A stretch of DNA of 64,000 nucleotides, from contig NZ_CP135076.1 of NCBI RefSeq assembly GCF_032229225.1, positions 653,501 to 717,500 of the forward strand, given 5' to 3'. Positions 43,851-53,769 of this stretch are shown piece after piece (positions within the stretch are counted from its first letter, which is position 1; every line of letters begins with the position of its first letter). The DNA comes from Stakelama saccharophila. GTDB taxonomy: Bacteria; Pseudomonadota; Alphaproteobacteria; Sphingomonadales; Sphingomonadaceae. The position numbers and the translations under genes are program-made. The notes beneath the pieces are model-generated. The model had not been told where the DNA came from. It ran no database searches and saw only the letters and a program-made list of their open reading frames with translations.

Positions 43851-44627
43851 TTAGAAGCGCCGCCAGAGCGCTCCCGCACCCCAGCCGAGGCCGATCGACA
43901 GGGCGACGGCGGCAAGGCCGTACCACAGCGAATCCTGTTCGGCGGCTATGGCGACGAACCGTTCGAAACCCGATTTGCGGATTTCCAGCGTGCGCGTCGC
44001 GGCGGCCAGGACCCGGCCGTCCTGGATCAGGAAGGTCTCGGCGGTAAAGCGGCCGACCGGCACCCGGGCCGGAATCGTGATCCGCGCGCGGTAGAGGACG
44101 TGGTCGGTGATCTCGACGGCGCCGGGCGCCTCGTAATAGAGGCCGGCGCGGCGGCGCAGATCGACGAGCCCGTCGGCGAAACGCTGCTGCACCGCCGGCG
44201 ACGCCGTCGAAGCGGGTGAGAGTTGCAGCCGGTCGAGACCGAGTTCGTAGATCGCGCGCGTCCGATCGTCGACCAGATCCTCGATCGGACGGGAAGATGC
44301 GATGGCATAGAAGGACGGCGCCGACCGATAACGCATCCGGTCCGCATTGACCCAGATGCCGGCAACCTTCTGTTTTTCGCGGAGCTGGATCGACTGCGTC
44401 GGCCCCTTGACCACGACCACGATCTGGGGTGGCTTCTCGCCTTCGTCCGGCAGGTCGCCATTGGGATAGAGGATCGCGCCGAACAGCAGTAGTTCGGCGC
44501 CGGTGAAGCTGTAGATAATGTCGATGTCGCGTTGCGATACATCGGGCACGAGCACCGGCTTCGCAGCACCCAGCAGCAACGGCGCCAGCAGCGCGAGCGA
44601 AACCAGCCGGGCCGCGCGCCTCACCAT
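43851..44627 (-). CDS. TIGR02186 family exported membrane protein
   Basis: Protein of 258 aa with a signal peptide (LVSLALLAPLLLGAAKPVLV), a periplasmic beta-rich domain starting with the conserved VSQRDIDIIYSFTGAELLLF, and a C-terminal membrane helix (WYGLAAVALSIGLGWGAGAL). This is the TIGR02186 alphaproteobacterial family, usually encoded beside a TauE/SafE transporter, as here (7-nt overlap with the TauE stop). The function is unknown; it may be a periplasmic partner of the exporter. Start ATG 44627. Confidence 0.86.
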   Translation of the reverse strand: MVRRAARLVSLALLAPLLLGAAKPVLVPDVSQRDIDIIYSFTGAELLLFGAILYPNGDLPDEGEKPPQIVVVVKGPTQSIQLREKQKVAGIWVNADRMRYRSAPSFYAIASSRPIEDLVDDRTRAIYELGLDRLQLSPASTASPAVQQRFADGLVDLRRRAGLYYEAPGAVEITDHVLYRARITIPARVPVGRFTAETFLIQDGRVLAAATRTLEIRKSGFERFVAIAAEQDSLWYGLAAVALSIGLGWGAGALWRRF

Positions 44628-45535
44628 GTCTCGACCGAATAGATCTCGTCGGGCCGCCAGCCCAGGCCAAGGGCGATGCGGCCGGCGACCAGAAGCACCA
44701 TCAGGGCCAGTGCGAGGCGCAGAAATTCCGGCTTCACATTCTGGGCGAACCGCACGCCGACCTGCGCACCCGTCACCGATCCGATGAGGAGCAGGGCGGC
44801 GAGAACGATGTCGACCGCCTTGGTCGTCAGGGCGTGCATCATCGTCGCGCTCGCCGTCGTGAACAGCGTCTGGAACAGCGATGTGCCCACGACGACGCGG
44901 GTCTGCATGCCCAGCAGATACAGCATCGCCGGGATCAGTACGAAGCCACCGCCGACCCCGAGCAGGGTGGTCAATATGCCGATAAAGAAGCCCAGCAGCA
45001 TGGGCGCCAGCGGGGAAATGTACAGTCCAGAACTGTAGAAGCGCGTGCGGAACGGCAAGGACGCGATCAGCGGATGATGCCGCCGCTTGCGCGCGCGCGA
45101 CGTGCTGCCCGAGCGTGCCGAGCGGATGGAGCGGACCGATTCGGTGAGCATCAGCGTGCCGATCGATCCCAGCAGCAGGACATACAGGACCGCGATGACG
45201 GTATCGATCTGGCCCGTCTGTTGCAGAACGCGAAAGATGCCGGCACCGACGAGCGATCCGACGACGCCGCCCGACACCATCACCAGCCCCATCTTCACAT
45301 CCACGCCATTGCGGCGAAAATGGGCGAAAACCCCCGATACGCTGGCGCCCGTGACCTGCGAAGCGGCCGATGCGGCCGCGACCGTCGGCGGAATGCCATA
45401 GACGATAAGCAGTGGCGTCGTCAGGAAACCGCCGCCGACGCCGAACATGCCCGACAGCAACCCGACGCCGCCACCCAGCAGGATGATGACGAGCGCGTTG
45501 ACCGAGAGGTTCGCGATGGGAAGGTACAGATCCAT
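44621..45535 (-). CDS. TauE/SafE family anion transporter
   Basis: Inner-membrane protein of 304 aa with 8-9 helices in two repeats. Each repeat has the family glycine signature: LLGGGVGLLSGMFGVGGGFL and FFIGILTTLLGVGGGFVLIP. Family members export sulfite, sulfoacetate or other small anions; the substrate cannot be read from the sequence. A basic cytoplasmic loop (SGSTSRARKRRHHPL) lies near the middle. It overlaps the TIGR02186 gene, and that pairing is a conserved feature of alphaproteobacteria. Confidence 0.93.
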   Translation of the reverse strand: MDLYLPIANLSVNALVIILLGGGVGLLSGMFGVGGGFLTTPLLIVYGIPPTVAAASAASQVTGASVSGVFAHFRRNGVDVKMGLVMVSGGVVGSLVGAGIFRVLQQTGQIDTVIAVLYVLLLGSIGTLMLTESVRSIRSARSGSTSRARKRRHHPLIASLPFRTRFYSSGLYISPLAPMLLGFFIGILTTLLGVGGGFVLIPAMLYLLGMQTRVVVGTSLFQTLFTTASATMMHALTTKAVDIVLAALLLIGSVTGAQVGVRFAQNVKPEFLRLALALMVLLVAGRIALGLGWRPDEIYSVETW

Positions 45536-45582
45536 TTGCCGAAGCGTTACCGCCTTCCTCGCGGCGACAAAAGCGGCTCGCG

Positions 45583-46617
45583 TCAGAAATCGGCGCCCAG
45601 GGTGAGGGCGGGACCCGATCCCGGACGCGCATCGCCCGCCATCCGTTGGCGCCAGTCCAGCGACAACCGCACACCGGCGCCCTCCACCGGCAGCCGGATA
45701 ATTGCCGTCGGTCCTATGTCGATTCGGGTCGCGCCGCGCTGCGTGCTGATCCAACTGCCGATGCCGACGCGGACAGCGCGATTCTCGATTTCGGCTACCG
45801 GGTGGCTCAATCGGACCGCGCCGGCTGCGTAATAGTCGGTTCGGTCGCGGAATACGGCGCCGGCCTGGCCATAGGTTTCGAGGTCCAAATCGGGGGCGAC
45901 CGGTGTCGGTCCGTTACCCCCGATTACCGAGAGTTCCGGGCCGCCTTCCTGTCCGTCGAGCCCCAGCCGTTGCTGCGCCACCAGCGCGACAGGAAGGGAA
46001 TCGGGCCGCCACTGGATGCCGAACGCGGTTTCGGCGCCGGTCCCGTGCAGCGGCGCAGCGGCGCGACCGACGGCGCTGAGGCCGGCCCCGCTGTCGAGCG
46101 CATAGGTGGCGCGGGCGCCGGTCTGGCTGCCGCCGAGTTGTGGTGCGGTGGTATCAAGCGCCCCCGCCGGCCGGTCGCCACGGACGTACAACCAGGCCGA
46201 GGCCTGCCACCGGCCGTCGTCGCGTTCCCGTGGAAAGGTCGCCTCGGATAGCGGCTCTCGCAGGGGTACCGCCTGATCGGCCGGGATCATTCCCACCAGC
46301 GCGAGCGCCAGGCGATTCGCGCCGCGCGGCTGCTGCTGCGGTGGCGCGAGGGCATAGCGGAGCCACGGAAGGGCCGCGGGCTCGGCGGGGGAAGCGGGCG
46401 CGGAATGCACGGGGGCGGCGGCATGATGGGCCGGCGCCAACGACGGCTGCAGATGCACCGACGCGGCGATTTCGTGCCGCGGCGCGGAGACCGGCACGGC
46501 CCTGCGTATCGCCTCGGGGAGAGAACCTGTCTGCGGCCAGAGCCAGGCGACGCGGATGGTGATCCAGCATGTCGACATCAACAACAGGAACCGCAGCGGC
46601 CTGCCGCGGCCGGTCAT
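45583..46617 (-). CDS. Putative outer-membrane partner of the NfrB-like glycosyltransferase
   Basis: Protein of 344 aa that I assign by context and architecture. An N-terminal hydrophobic segment (PLRFLLLMSTCWITIRVAWL) is a signal or anchor. A Pro/Ala/His-rich linker spans about residues 40-105. The C-terminal 230 residues show strand-like repeats (RATYALDSGAGLSAVGRAAA; LETYGQAGAVFRDRTDYYAA) and end in Phe (LTLGADF), the usual sign of a Bam-dependent barrel. This resembles the C-terminal part of NfrA, without its TPR region. The start overlaps the glycosyltransferase stop (ATGA), so the two are translationally coupled. Confidence 0.65.
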   Translation of the reverse strand: MTGRGRPLRFLLLMSTCWITIRVAWLWPQTGSLPEAIRRAVPVSAPRHEIAASVHLQPSLAPAHHAAAPVHSAPASPAEPAALPWLRYALAPPQQQPRGANRLALALVGMIPADQAVPLREPLSEATFPRERDDGRWQASAWLYVRGDRPAGALDTTAPQLGGSQTGARATYALDSGAGLSAVGRAAAPLHGTGAETAFGIQWRPDSLPVALVAQQRLGLDGQEGGPELSVIGGNGPTPVAPDLDLETYGQAGAVFRDRTDYYAAGAVRLSHPVAEIENRAVRVGIGSWISTQRGATRIDIGPTAIIRLPVEGAGVRLSLDWRQRMAGDARPGSGPALTLGADF

Positions 46618-48017
46618 GTGGCATCGCCTTTGGCAAGGTCGGCGGGAAAATGGTGGCTGGTCTTGTCCCAGCGGACCTCGCCGCCGCGAAGCATGGCGAC
46701 ATACTGCACCAGCGCCCGTCGTGCGGCGAGCATCGCGATGATGTTCGACACGACTGCCCGCGGGACCGCGCGCAGCGCTTCGCGGCGGCCATAATGGCGG
46801 GCGACGAACGCCGACCGCATCCCCAGTCGCCAGACCAGCAACACGAAGGTAGCGATCATCGCCGCCCGCAAGCTCGCGGACATGGCCGGTGCCCTGTCGC
46901 CGCCGATCAGGTGCGCACCCCAGGCGAGGGTGGACACCACCAGCGCGGAATAGGCGGCCATCAGCACGAGCACCGCCAGTAGGGCGCGCCGGTCGCGCAG
47001 CCGCATCCAATGATCGCTGATGTGATGCAGCGGCGCCCAGCCGGTACGATCCCAGCCGGCGAGCGCGATCCCGACCATCCAGCGCGTCTTCTGACGGACG
47101 GCGGTCTTTATCGTTGCCGGGAAATAGGCGCGCACCGCCACCGGCGGCCCGCCCGGAGATTCGGCGACGCGCGCGAACATCCCGCGTCCGCCGAGCTTGC
47201 GGATCGTGAGGCCGAGTTCGTAATCCTCCGTCAGGCTTTCGGGGTCGAACGGGCCGGCGTTACGCATGTGGGCGATGGTCGCCAGCATCGATCGCCGGAT
47301 GGCGCAGCCGACGCCCGCCAATGGCAGTCCCGCGCCGATCGCGCCGCGAACCGGCATCTGTTTTCCATGGGCCTCGGCGAATTCGTCAAGATAGTGGCCG
47401 GCGATGTAGGGCGAACGGGGATCGGCGAGCGGCAGCACCGGAATCTGCACGACATCGTGGCGCGCGGCATAGGCGGCATAGACGCGCAGTTCGCTCGGAT
47501 GGACGACATCCTCGGCATCGTGCAGAACGACGGCCAGCGCTTCCGGTGCGCCCGCGGCCTCGTCGCGCAGCATCGCCTGCCACAGCCAGTTGAGGCATTC
47601 CGCCTTGGTCGAGGGGCCCGGGCGATCCCCCACGACCAGGCGGACGCGCGGATCGCGCGCCGCGACGTCCGCGACCACCTCGATGGTCGCCTGATCGTTC
47701 GGATAGGTTCCGACGTAAATCGCGTAATCGGGATAATCGAAGCGCTTCAGCGCCGCGGCGAGCATGTGCCCGATCACGCGCGATTCGTCCCATGCCGGCA
47801 CGAACAGCACGAGCCGGCGCGAAGGCGGCGGCAGCAGGGCAAGCGATCGGGGCACGGTCGCACTGCGACGAATCCGCCGGACGGCGAGGCCCGCGAAGAA
47901 GAGCAGGTCGACGATGAGGTCGTCGATCCCGCCCATCAGAAAGCCGATGCACGCGAACAGCGTGGTTTCGTGTGCGACGAAATCGATCGCGGTGACGATA
48001 TCCCCCCAGCCCGACAT
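46614..48017 (-). CDS. NfrB-like membrane glycosyltransferase family 2
   Basis: Inner-membrane GT2 of 467 aa. Two N-terminal helices precede the catalytic domain, which has RLVLFVPAWDESRVIGHMLA, a DxD-type motif in VVLHDAEDVVHPSELR, the TED motif in LTEDYELGLTIRKLGG, and QKTRWMVGIALAGWDR (QxxRW, the processive-synthase signature). About three C-terminal helices follow. It resembles NfrB, which makes the phage N4 receptor glycan in E. coli together with NfrA. The C-terminal MshEN (c-di-GMP) domain of E. coli NfrB is absent here. Start ATG 48017 is preceded by GGGGGA. It is the first gene of a minus-strand run. Confidence 0.85.
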   Translation of the reverse strand: MSGWGDIVTAIDFVAHETTLFACIGFLMGGIDDLIVDLLFFAGLAVRRIRRSATVPRSLALLPPPSRRLVLFVPAWDESRVIGHMLAAALKRFDYPDYAIYVGTYPNDQATIEVVADVAARDPRVRLVVGDRPGPSTKAECLNWLWQAMLRDEAAGAPEALAVVLHDAEDVVHPSELRVYAAYAARHDVVQIPVLPLADPRSPYIAGHYLDEFAEAHGKQMPVRGAIGAGLPLAGVGCAIRRSMLATIAHMRNAGPFDPESLTEDYELGLTIRKLGGRGMFARVAESPGGPPVAVRAYFPATIKTAVRQKTRWMVGIALAGWDRTGWAPLHHISDHWMRLRDRRALLAVLVLMAAYSALVVSTLAWGAHLIGGDRAPAMSASLRAAMIATFVLLVWRLGMRSAFVARHYGRREALRAVPRAVVSNIIAMLAARRALVQYVAMLRGGEVRWDKTSHHFPADLAKGDAT

Positions 48018-48245
48018 GGTCCCCCTAACCCGATTCGGACGGGGGCATCATTGGAAACTGAGACGAAAAACGCAAATTGCGCAAAATCGCGCGGCGAACG
48101 CCGCACGACTTGCACCGGGCGGGAGCTTCGCCGGCGGTCGCGCGTCCCTTCGTCCGGTCCTTATCCCCGTCCGGACCGGCGCTGCCGCGCCGGCCGCGTC
48201 GACGCGTGCCTGTGGGCGCGGGGGAACGGCGTCCGCCGCCGGATC

Positions 48246-48785
48246 TTACCAGAAGAAGTCGCGGTAAACCCGGAGCACCCGTCCGGTCCGCACATCGACC
48301 AGCAGGACGTCGTCATAATGGCGGACCCAGCGCCGCCAGCGACCGGGATAATCGAGGCGATAGCGGCCCGGATCGGCGATCACGTAGCGGTCGCCGTAAT
48401 AGACCCGCTGGATGCGGACGCCACGCGCGAAGCGGTGGTAGCGAAATGGGGCATGCCACCTGCCGCGCCGATAAAGGGCGCGATGTTCCCGGCGATAGCG
48501 CCGCCAGTCACGGTGGGCACGGCGCGCGCGGCGATCGTCGCGGCGATAATGGCGTCGCTCATGGCGGCCGGCATGACGGCGGGCACGGCGCAGCCGCCGG
48601 CGCTCGACGCGCCGTTCATGGCGGCGTTCTACGCGATGCTCGCGACGGTCGTGCCGGACGTGACGTCGGACATGGTGCCGGTCGTGCCGGCTGGCGTGAC
48701 GCTCTTGCGCGCCCGCGCTGGCCGGCATCGCCAGGGCGGGGGTCGCGGCGGCGACCATCAGGGTGGTGATCCAGGCTATTCGCAT
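48246..48785 (-). CDS. RcnB-family exported Arg/His-rich protein
   Basis: Periplasmic protein of 179 aa. A signal peptide (MRIAWITTLMVAAATPALAM, cleavage near ALA-MP) precedes about 85 residues that are extremely rich in Arg and His (HDRHHVRRHVRHDRREHR), then a conserved C-terminal domain (VYYGDRYVIADPGRYRLDYP; DVLLVDVRTGRVLRVYRDFFW-like). RcnB in E. coli is a periplasmic protein that modulates Ni/Co sensitivity; metal binding by the His-rich part is possible. Start ATG 48785 has GGAGGAAAGG just upstream. The stop is TAA. Confidence 0.82.
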   Translation of the reverse strand: MRIAWITTLMVAAATPALAMPASAGAQERHASRHDRHHVRRHVRHDRREHRVERRHERRVERRRLRRARRHAGRHERRHYRRDDRRARRAHRDWRRYRREHRALYRRGRWHAPFRYHRFARGVRIQRVYYGDRYVIADPGRYRLDYPGRWRRWVRHYDDVLLVDVRTGRVLRVYRDFFW

Positions 48786-48879
48786 CCTTTCCTCCGTTCG
48801 CCGTGACAGGAAGAGAAGGATGCCAGGCCCGCACTGAACCTTGCGGGAACGCAACGGTCAGGCGATCGAAAGGGACGGC

Positions 48880-49362
48880 TTACTGATTTTGATTGTTCGG
48901 ATTGGCGCCCCCGCCGAGCCCGCCCGGCGTCACCTGTCCGATGTTGCCGAACAACTGATCGAAGAAGCCGCGCTTGCGGCCGAGCGTCGGGGTCTTCTTG
49001 TTGCTCGGGTCGATCGACACGACCTGTTCCATACCCAGGCGGTCGATCGACTTGACGACGCCCTTGTCGTCGAAACGGATGCGGAGCGTGGTCTGGCCCA
49101 CCGGTTTCGGGTTGCGATAGGAAAGCGATCGCGTGTCGCGTCCGACATAATACCATTCGGACGCCGTATACTGGCTCGGCAATGTGGGCGTACCCAGGAC
49201 GCGGCGCACCGAATCGCGATTGTCCACGCCCGGCTGAATCGAATTGGCGAGATCGGCATCGGTGACATAGCCGTGATGCGCGCGCATCTTCGTGCAGCCG
49301 CCCGTTGCGGCCATCGCCGCCAGGCCTGCCGCGAACAGGACACGCTTGAAAAGCACCGACAT
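48880..49362 (-). CDS. bamE: Outer-membrane assembly lipoprotein BamE
   Basis: SmpA/OmlA-type lipoprotein of the Bam complex, 160 aa. The signal peptide MSVLFKRVLFAAGLAAMAAT leads to a lipobox (TGGC) and the mature lipoprotein. The BamE fold has IQPGVDNRDSVRRVLGTPTL, ASEWYYVGRDTRSLSYRNPK and TLRIRFDDKGVVKSIDRLGM. The C-terminal extension from about 120 (GRKRGFFDQLFGNIGQVTPG) is Gly/Asn-rich, typical of alphaproteobacterial BamE. Start ATG 49362 has GGGAGA 5 nt upstream. It is divergent from the bc1-chaperone gene, the conserved alphaproteobacterial order. Confidence 0.94.
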   Translation of the reverse strand: MSVLFKRVLFAAGLAAMAATGGCTKMRAHHGYVTDADLANSIQPGVDNRDSVRRVLGTPTLPSQYTASEWYYVGRDTRSLSYRNPKPVGQTTLRIRFDDKGVVKSIDRLGMEQVVSIDPSNKKTPTLGRKRGFFDQLFGNIGQVTPGGLGGGANPNNQNQ

Positions 49363-49489
49363 CGTAATCTCCCAATCGGGCGGAACCGCCGGGGTCCGCC
49401 GGAACTCGCGCATTGCATCATGCGCCGAGCGCCTCAATATGCGTCCGCGCGCGGCCAAACAAGGCCGTGGACTGGAAGAACGGGTGACA

Positions 49490-49999
49490 ATGGGTTTGCT
49501 GGGGCGACTTTTCGGCCGCGTGGAGACGGAATCGTGCGAAACGCTGTATCAGGCGACGGTCGCGCGGGCGCGCCGGCCGCACTGGTATATCCATGGCAAG
49601 GTCCCCGACACCATCGACGGCCGGTTCGACATGATCGCCGCCTTGCTGTCCATGGTCCTGCTGCGGCTCGAATCGGATCCGCAGGGTGCGGCGCCGGGTG
49701 CGCTGCTGTCGGAACGCTTCGTCGACGACATGGACGGCCAGCTTCGCGAGATCGGCTTCGGCGACCTGGTCGTCGGCAAGCATATCGGCAAGATGATGGG
49801 AATGCTGGGCGGGCGCCTGGGCGCCTATCGCCAGGGGCTTGTCGACGGGGGGCTGCAGGCGGCGCTGATCCGCAACCTCTATCGCGGCGAAGATCCGGGT
49901 GACGAAGCGGTGGCGTATGTCGAGCATCATCTGCGCGATTTCCGCGCCGCGCTGGACGCCGTGTCGCTCGACCGCTTGACCGCGGGCGATCTGCCGTGA
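49490..49999 (+). CDS. Ubiquinol-cytochrome c chaperone family protein
   Basis: Protein of 169 aa from the Ubiq_cyt_C_chap family (CBP3/UQCC1-like), which assists assembly of cytochrome b in complex III. Signature stretches are LYQATVARARRPHWYIHGKV, DTIDGRFDMIAALLSMVLLR and ERFVDDMDGQLREIGFGDLV, followed by KHIGKMMGMLGGRLGAYRQG. Start ATG 49490; the long open frame upstream runs into the bamE promoter and is rejected. The stop overlaps the GTG start of the YceD gene (GTGA), so the two are coupled. Confidence 0.9.
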   Translation: MGLLGRLFGRVETESCETLYQATVARARRPHWYIHGKVPDTIDGRFDMIAALLSMVLLRLESDPQGAAPGALLSERFVDDMDGQLREIGFGDLVVGKHIGKMMGMLGGRLGAYRQGLVDGGLQAALIRNLYRGEDPGDEAVAYVEHHLRDFRAALDAVSLDRLTAGDLP

Positions 50000-50532
50000 A
50001 CGCATCGCCCGAATTCAGCCGCCGCTACCGTCTCGACCGGCTGGGCGCCGGCACGGTGAGCGAGGACATCGTCGCCGATGCCGACGAATGCGCCGCGCTC
50101 GCGCGCCGTTTCGGCCTCATCTCCGTCGATCGGCTTCAGGCGCGCTGCACGCTGCGGCGAGAGGGCGGGACCGTGTTTCTGGATGGGCATCTGACCGCCC
50201 GGGCGCAGCAACGCTGCGTGGCGACCGATGCGCCGGTGCCGGCGGAGATTGACGAGGATTTCGCCATTCGATTCGTTCCCGCCGCGACGCCGGAGGAAGA
50301 GGAGATCGAACTGGATGCCGATTCGTGCGACACGATCTTCTATCAGGGCGGCGCCGTTGATCTGGGCGAAGCGGCGGCGGAAACGCTGGCGCTTTCGCTC
50401 GATCCCTTTCCGCGCAGCGCGCAGGCCGACGAGGTGCTGCACGACGCAGGCGTCCTGAGCGAGGAGGAGGCGGGGCCGTTCGGTGCGCTCGCCGGGTTGC
50501 GCGACAAGCTGGCGAAAAAATCGTCGGATTGA
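49996..50532 (+). CDS. YceD/DUF177 family protein
   Basis: Soluble protein of 178 aa, YceD-like. It contains LQARCTLRREGGTVFLDGHL and TARAQQRCVATDAPVPAEID (the Cys region where E. coli YceD has its putative zinc site), an acidic block (EEEIELDADSCDTIFYQGGA) and VDLGEAAAETLALSLDPFPR. Homologues are linked to 23S rRNA accumulation and are often next to rpmF. L32 (rpmF) is not in this window. Start is GTG 49996, overlapping the stop of the previous gene by 4 nt. Confidence 0.9.
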   Translation: MNASPEFSRRYRLDRLGAGTVSEDIVADADECAALARRFGLISVDRLQARCTLRREGGTVFLDGHLTARAQQRCVATDAPVPAEIDEDFAIRFVPAATPEEEEIELDADSCDTIFYQGGAVDLGEAAAETLALSLDPFPRSAQADEVLHDAGVLSEEEAGPFGALAGLRDKLAKKSSD

Positions 50533-50548
50533 GGTCGTCGGTGCCGGT

Positions 50549-51199
50549 TCAGCGGCGCGCCAGGCCGTCCTTCAGCATCTCCGCGACGGTGTCCGCAATG
50601 GCCTCCGGCGTCTTGTCCTCCTGCCAGACCCCGTAGCGCAGCCCGAGGAACACGTTCATTCCCATGATCGCCCAGGCATGGACCTCCGACAGCCCCTCGC
50701 GCAGCTCGCCGCGCTGTGATGCGGCGGCGAGGCGTGTCCGGATCCGCTCGGCCGTCGTCGCATAATGCTGGCGAAAGCTTTCCGGGTCGACGAACTCGGC
50801 CTCGTCGATGATGCGATAGATTTCCTTGTGCTGGCGGACGAAGGCGATGAACTGTTCGAGGCCGGCCCGTTCGGCCGCGATCTGGTGGTCGGCGGCGCGC
50901 AGTGCGGGCGCGACATGGTCGCGGACCTGGCCCGACATGTCGCGCACCAGGGCGCGGAACACGGCGTCCTTGGAATCGAAATAGGTGTAGAAGCTGCCCA
51001 GGGCCACGCCCGCCCGCCGGGTGATCCCGCTGATTGATCCTTCGTGAAAGCCTTTCTCGCCGAACTCGATCGCCGCTGCGTCCAAAATCGCGCGAAGCGT
51101 GCGCCGGCCGCGGTCGGTGCGCGGCGCTTTCCCGCTGCTGGCGGCGCTTCCGTCCTCGGCCGATGCACCCGTTGCCGCCCCGCCACGCCTCTTCGGCAT
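50549..51199 (-). CDS. TetR/AcrR-family transcriptional regulator
   Basis: DNA-binding repressor of 216 aa. The helix-turn-helix is in residues about 40-75: AAAIEFGEKGFHEGSISGIT, then RRAGVALGSFYTYFDSKDAV. The C-terminal ligand-binding half starts at about 85 and is poorly conserved. The N-terminal 25 residues (Gly/Ser/Ala-rich) are probably disordered. It is divergent from the TonB receptor gene, with a palindrome in the intervening promoter, so it is probably the local regulator of the receptor/MFS uptake locus. The ligand is unknown. Confidence 0.9.
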   Translation of the reverse strand: MPKRRGGAATGASAEDGSAASSGKAPRTDRGRRTLRAILDAAAIEFGEKGFHEGSISGITRRAGVALGSFYTYFDSKDAVFRALVRDMSGQVRDHVAPALRAADHQIAAERAGLEQFIAFVRQHKEIYRIIDEAEFVDPESFRQHYATTAERIRTRLAAASQRGELREGLSEVHAWAIMGMNVFLGLRYGVWQEDKTPEAIADTVAEMLKDGLARR

Positions 51200-51223
51200 T
51201 CGCGATCCTCCCCATCTCCTAAG

Positions 51224-51252
51224 TTGAAACTCGGTTCAGGTTTCAGTATAGC
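51224..51252 (+). promoter_or_regulatory. Promoter of the TonB receptor with overlapping TetR-type operator
   Basis: TTGAAA (51224-51229) and TATAGC (51247-51252) are separated by 17 bp, a good sigma-70-type promoter. TGAAAC (51225-51230) and GTTTCA (51240-51245) form a palindrome with a 9-bp centre spanning the -35/-10 spacer. A repressor bound here would block polymerase. The divergent TetR start is 25 bp away, so autoregulation is also possible. Confidence 0.6.
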
Positions 51253-51314
51253 GTCTGTCGATATCACACAACCCGGTCCGAAACCGGCGTCGATCATAGG
51301 GGAGGAAGAAGCAC

Positions 51315-53699
<2,385 letters not shown>

Positions 53700-53719
53700 T
53701 CATCGGCCAGTATAGCTTT

Positions 53720-53754
53720 TCCCGTCCGGGACCCGGCGCGGTGTGCGGACGGGA
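53720..53754 (+). other. Hairpin between TonB receptor and MFS genes
   Basis: TCCCGTCCG (53720-53728) and CGGACGGGA (53746-53754) form a 9-bp perfect stem with a 17-nt loop. No T-run follows, so it is unlikely to be a terminator. The GGGAGGGGAGG directly after it includes the ribosome-binding site of the MFS gene. It may stabilise the upstream mRNA or tune MFS translation. Confidence 0.4.
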
Positions 53755-53769
53755 GGGGAGGCGCGTTTC

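Noticed and set aside
48246..48785. Tandem DNA repeat in the Arg/His-rich part of the RcnB-like gene
   Set aside because: The CGGCGC-like monotony comes from Arg and His codons; no exact repeated unit is present.
53720..53754. Terminator between TonB receptor and MFS genes
   Set aside because: A 9-bp stem is present but no T-run follows; the sequence after it is GGGAGGGGAGG, including the MFS ribosome-binding site.
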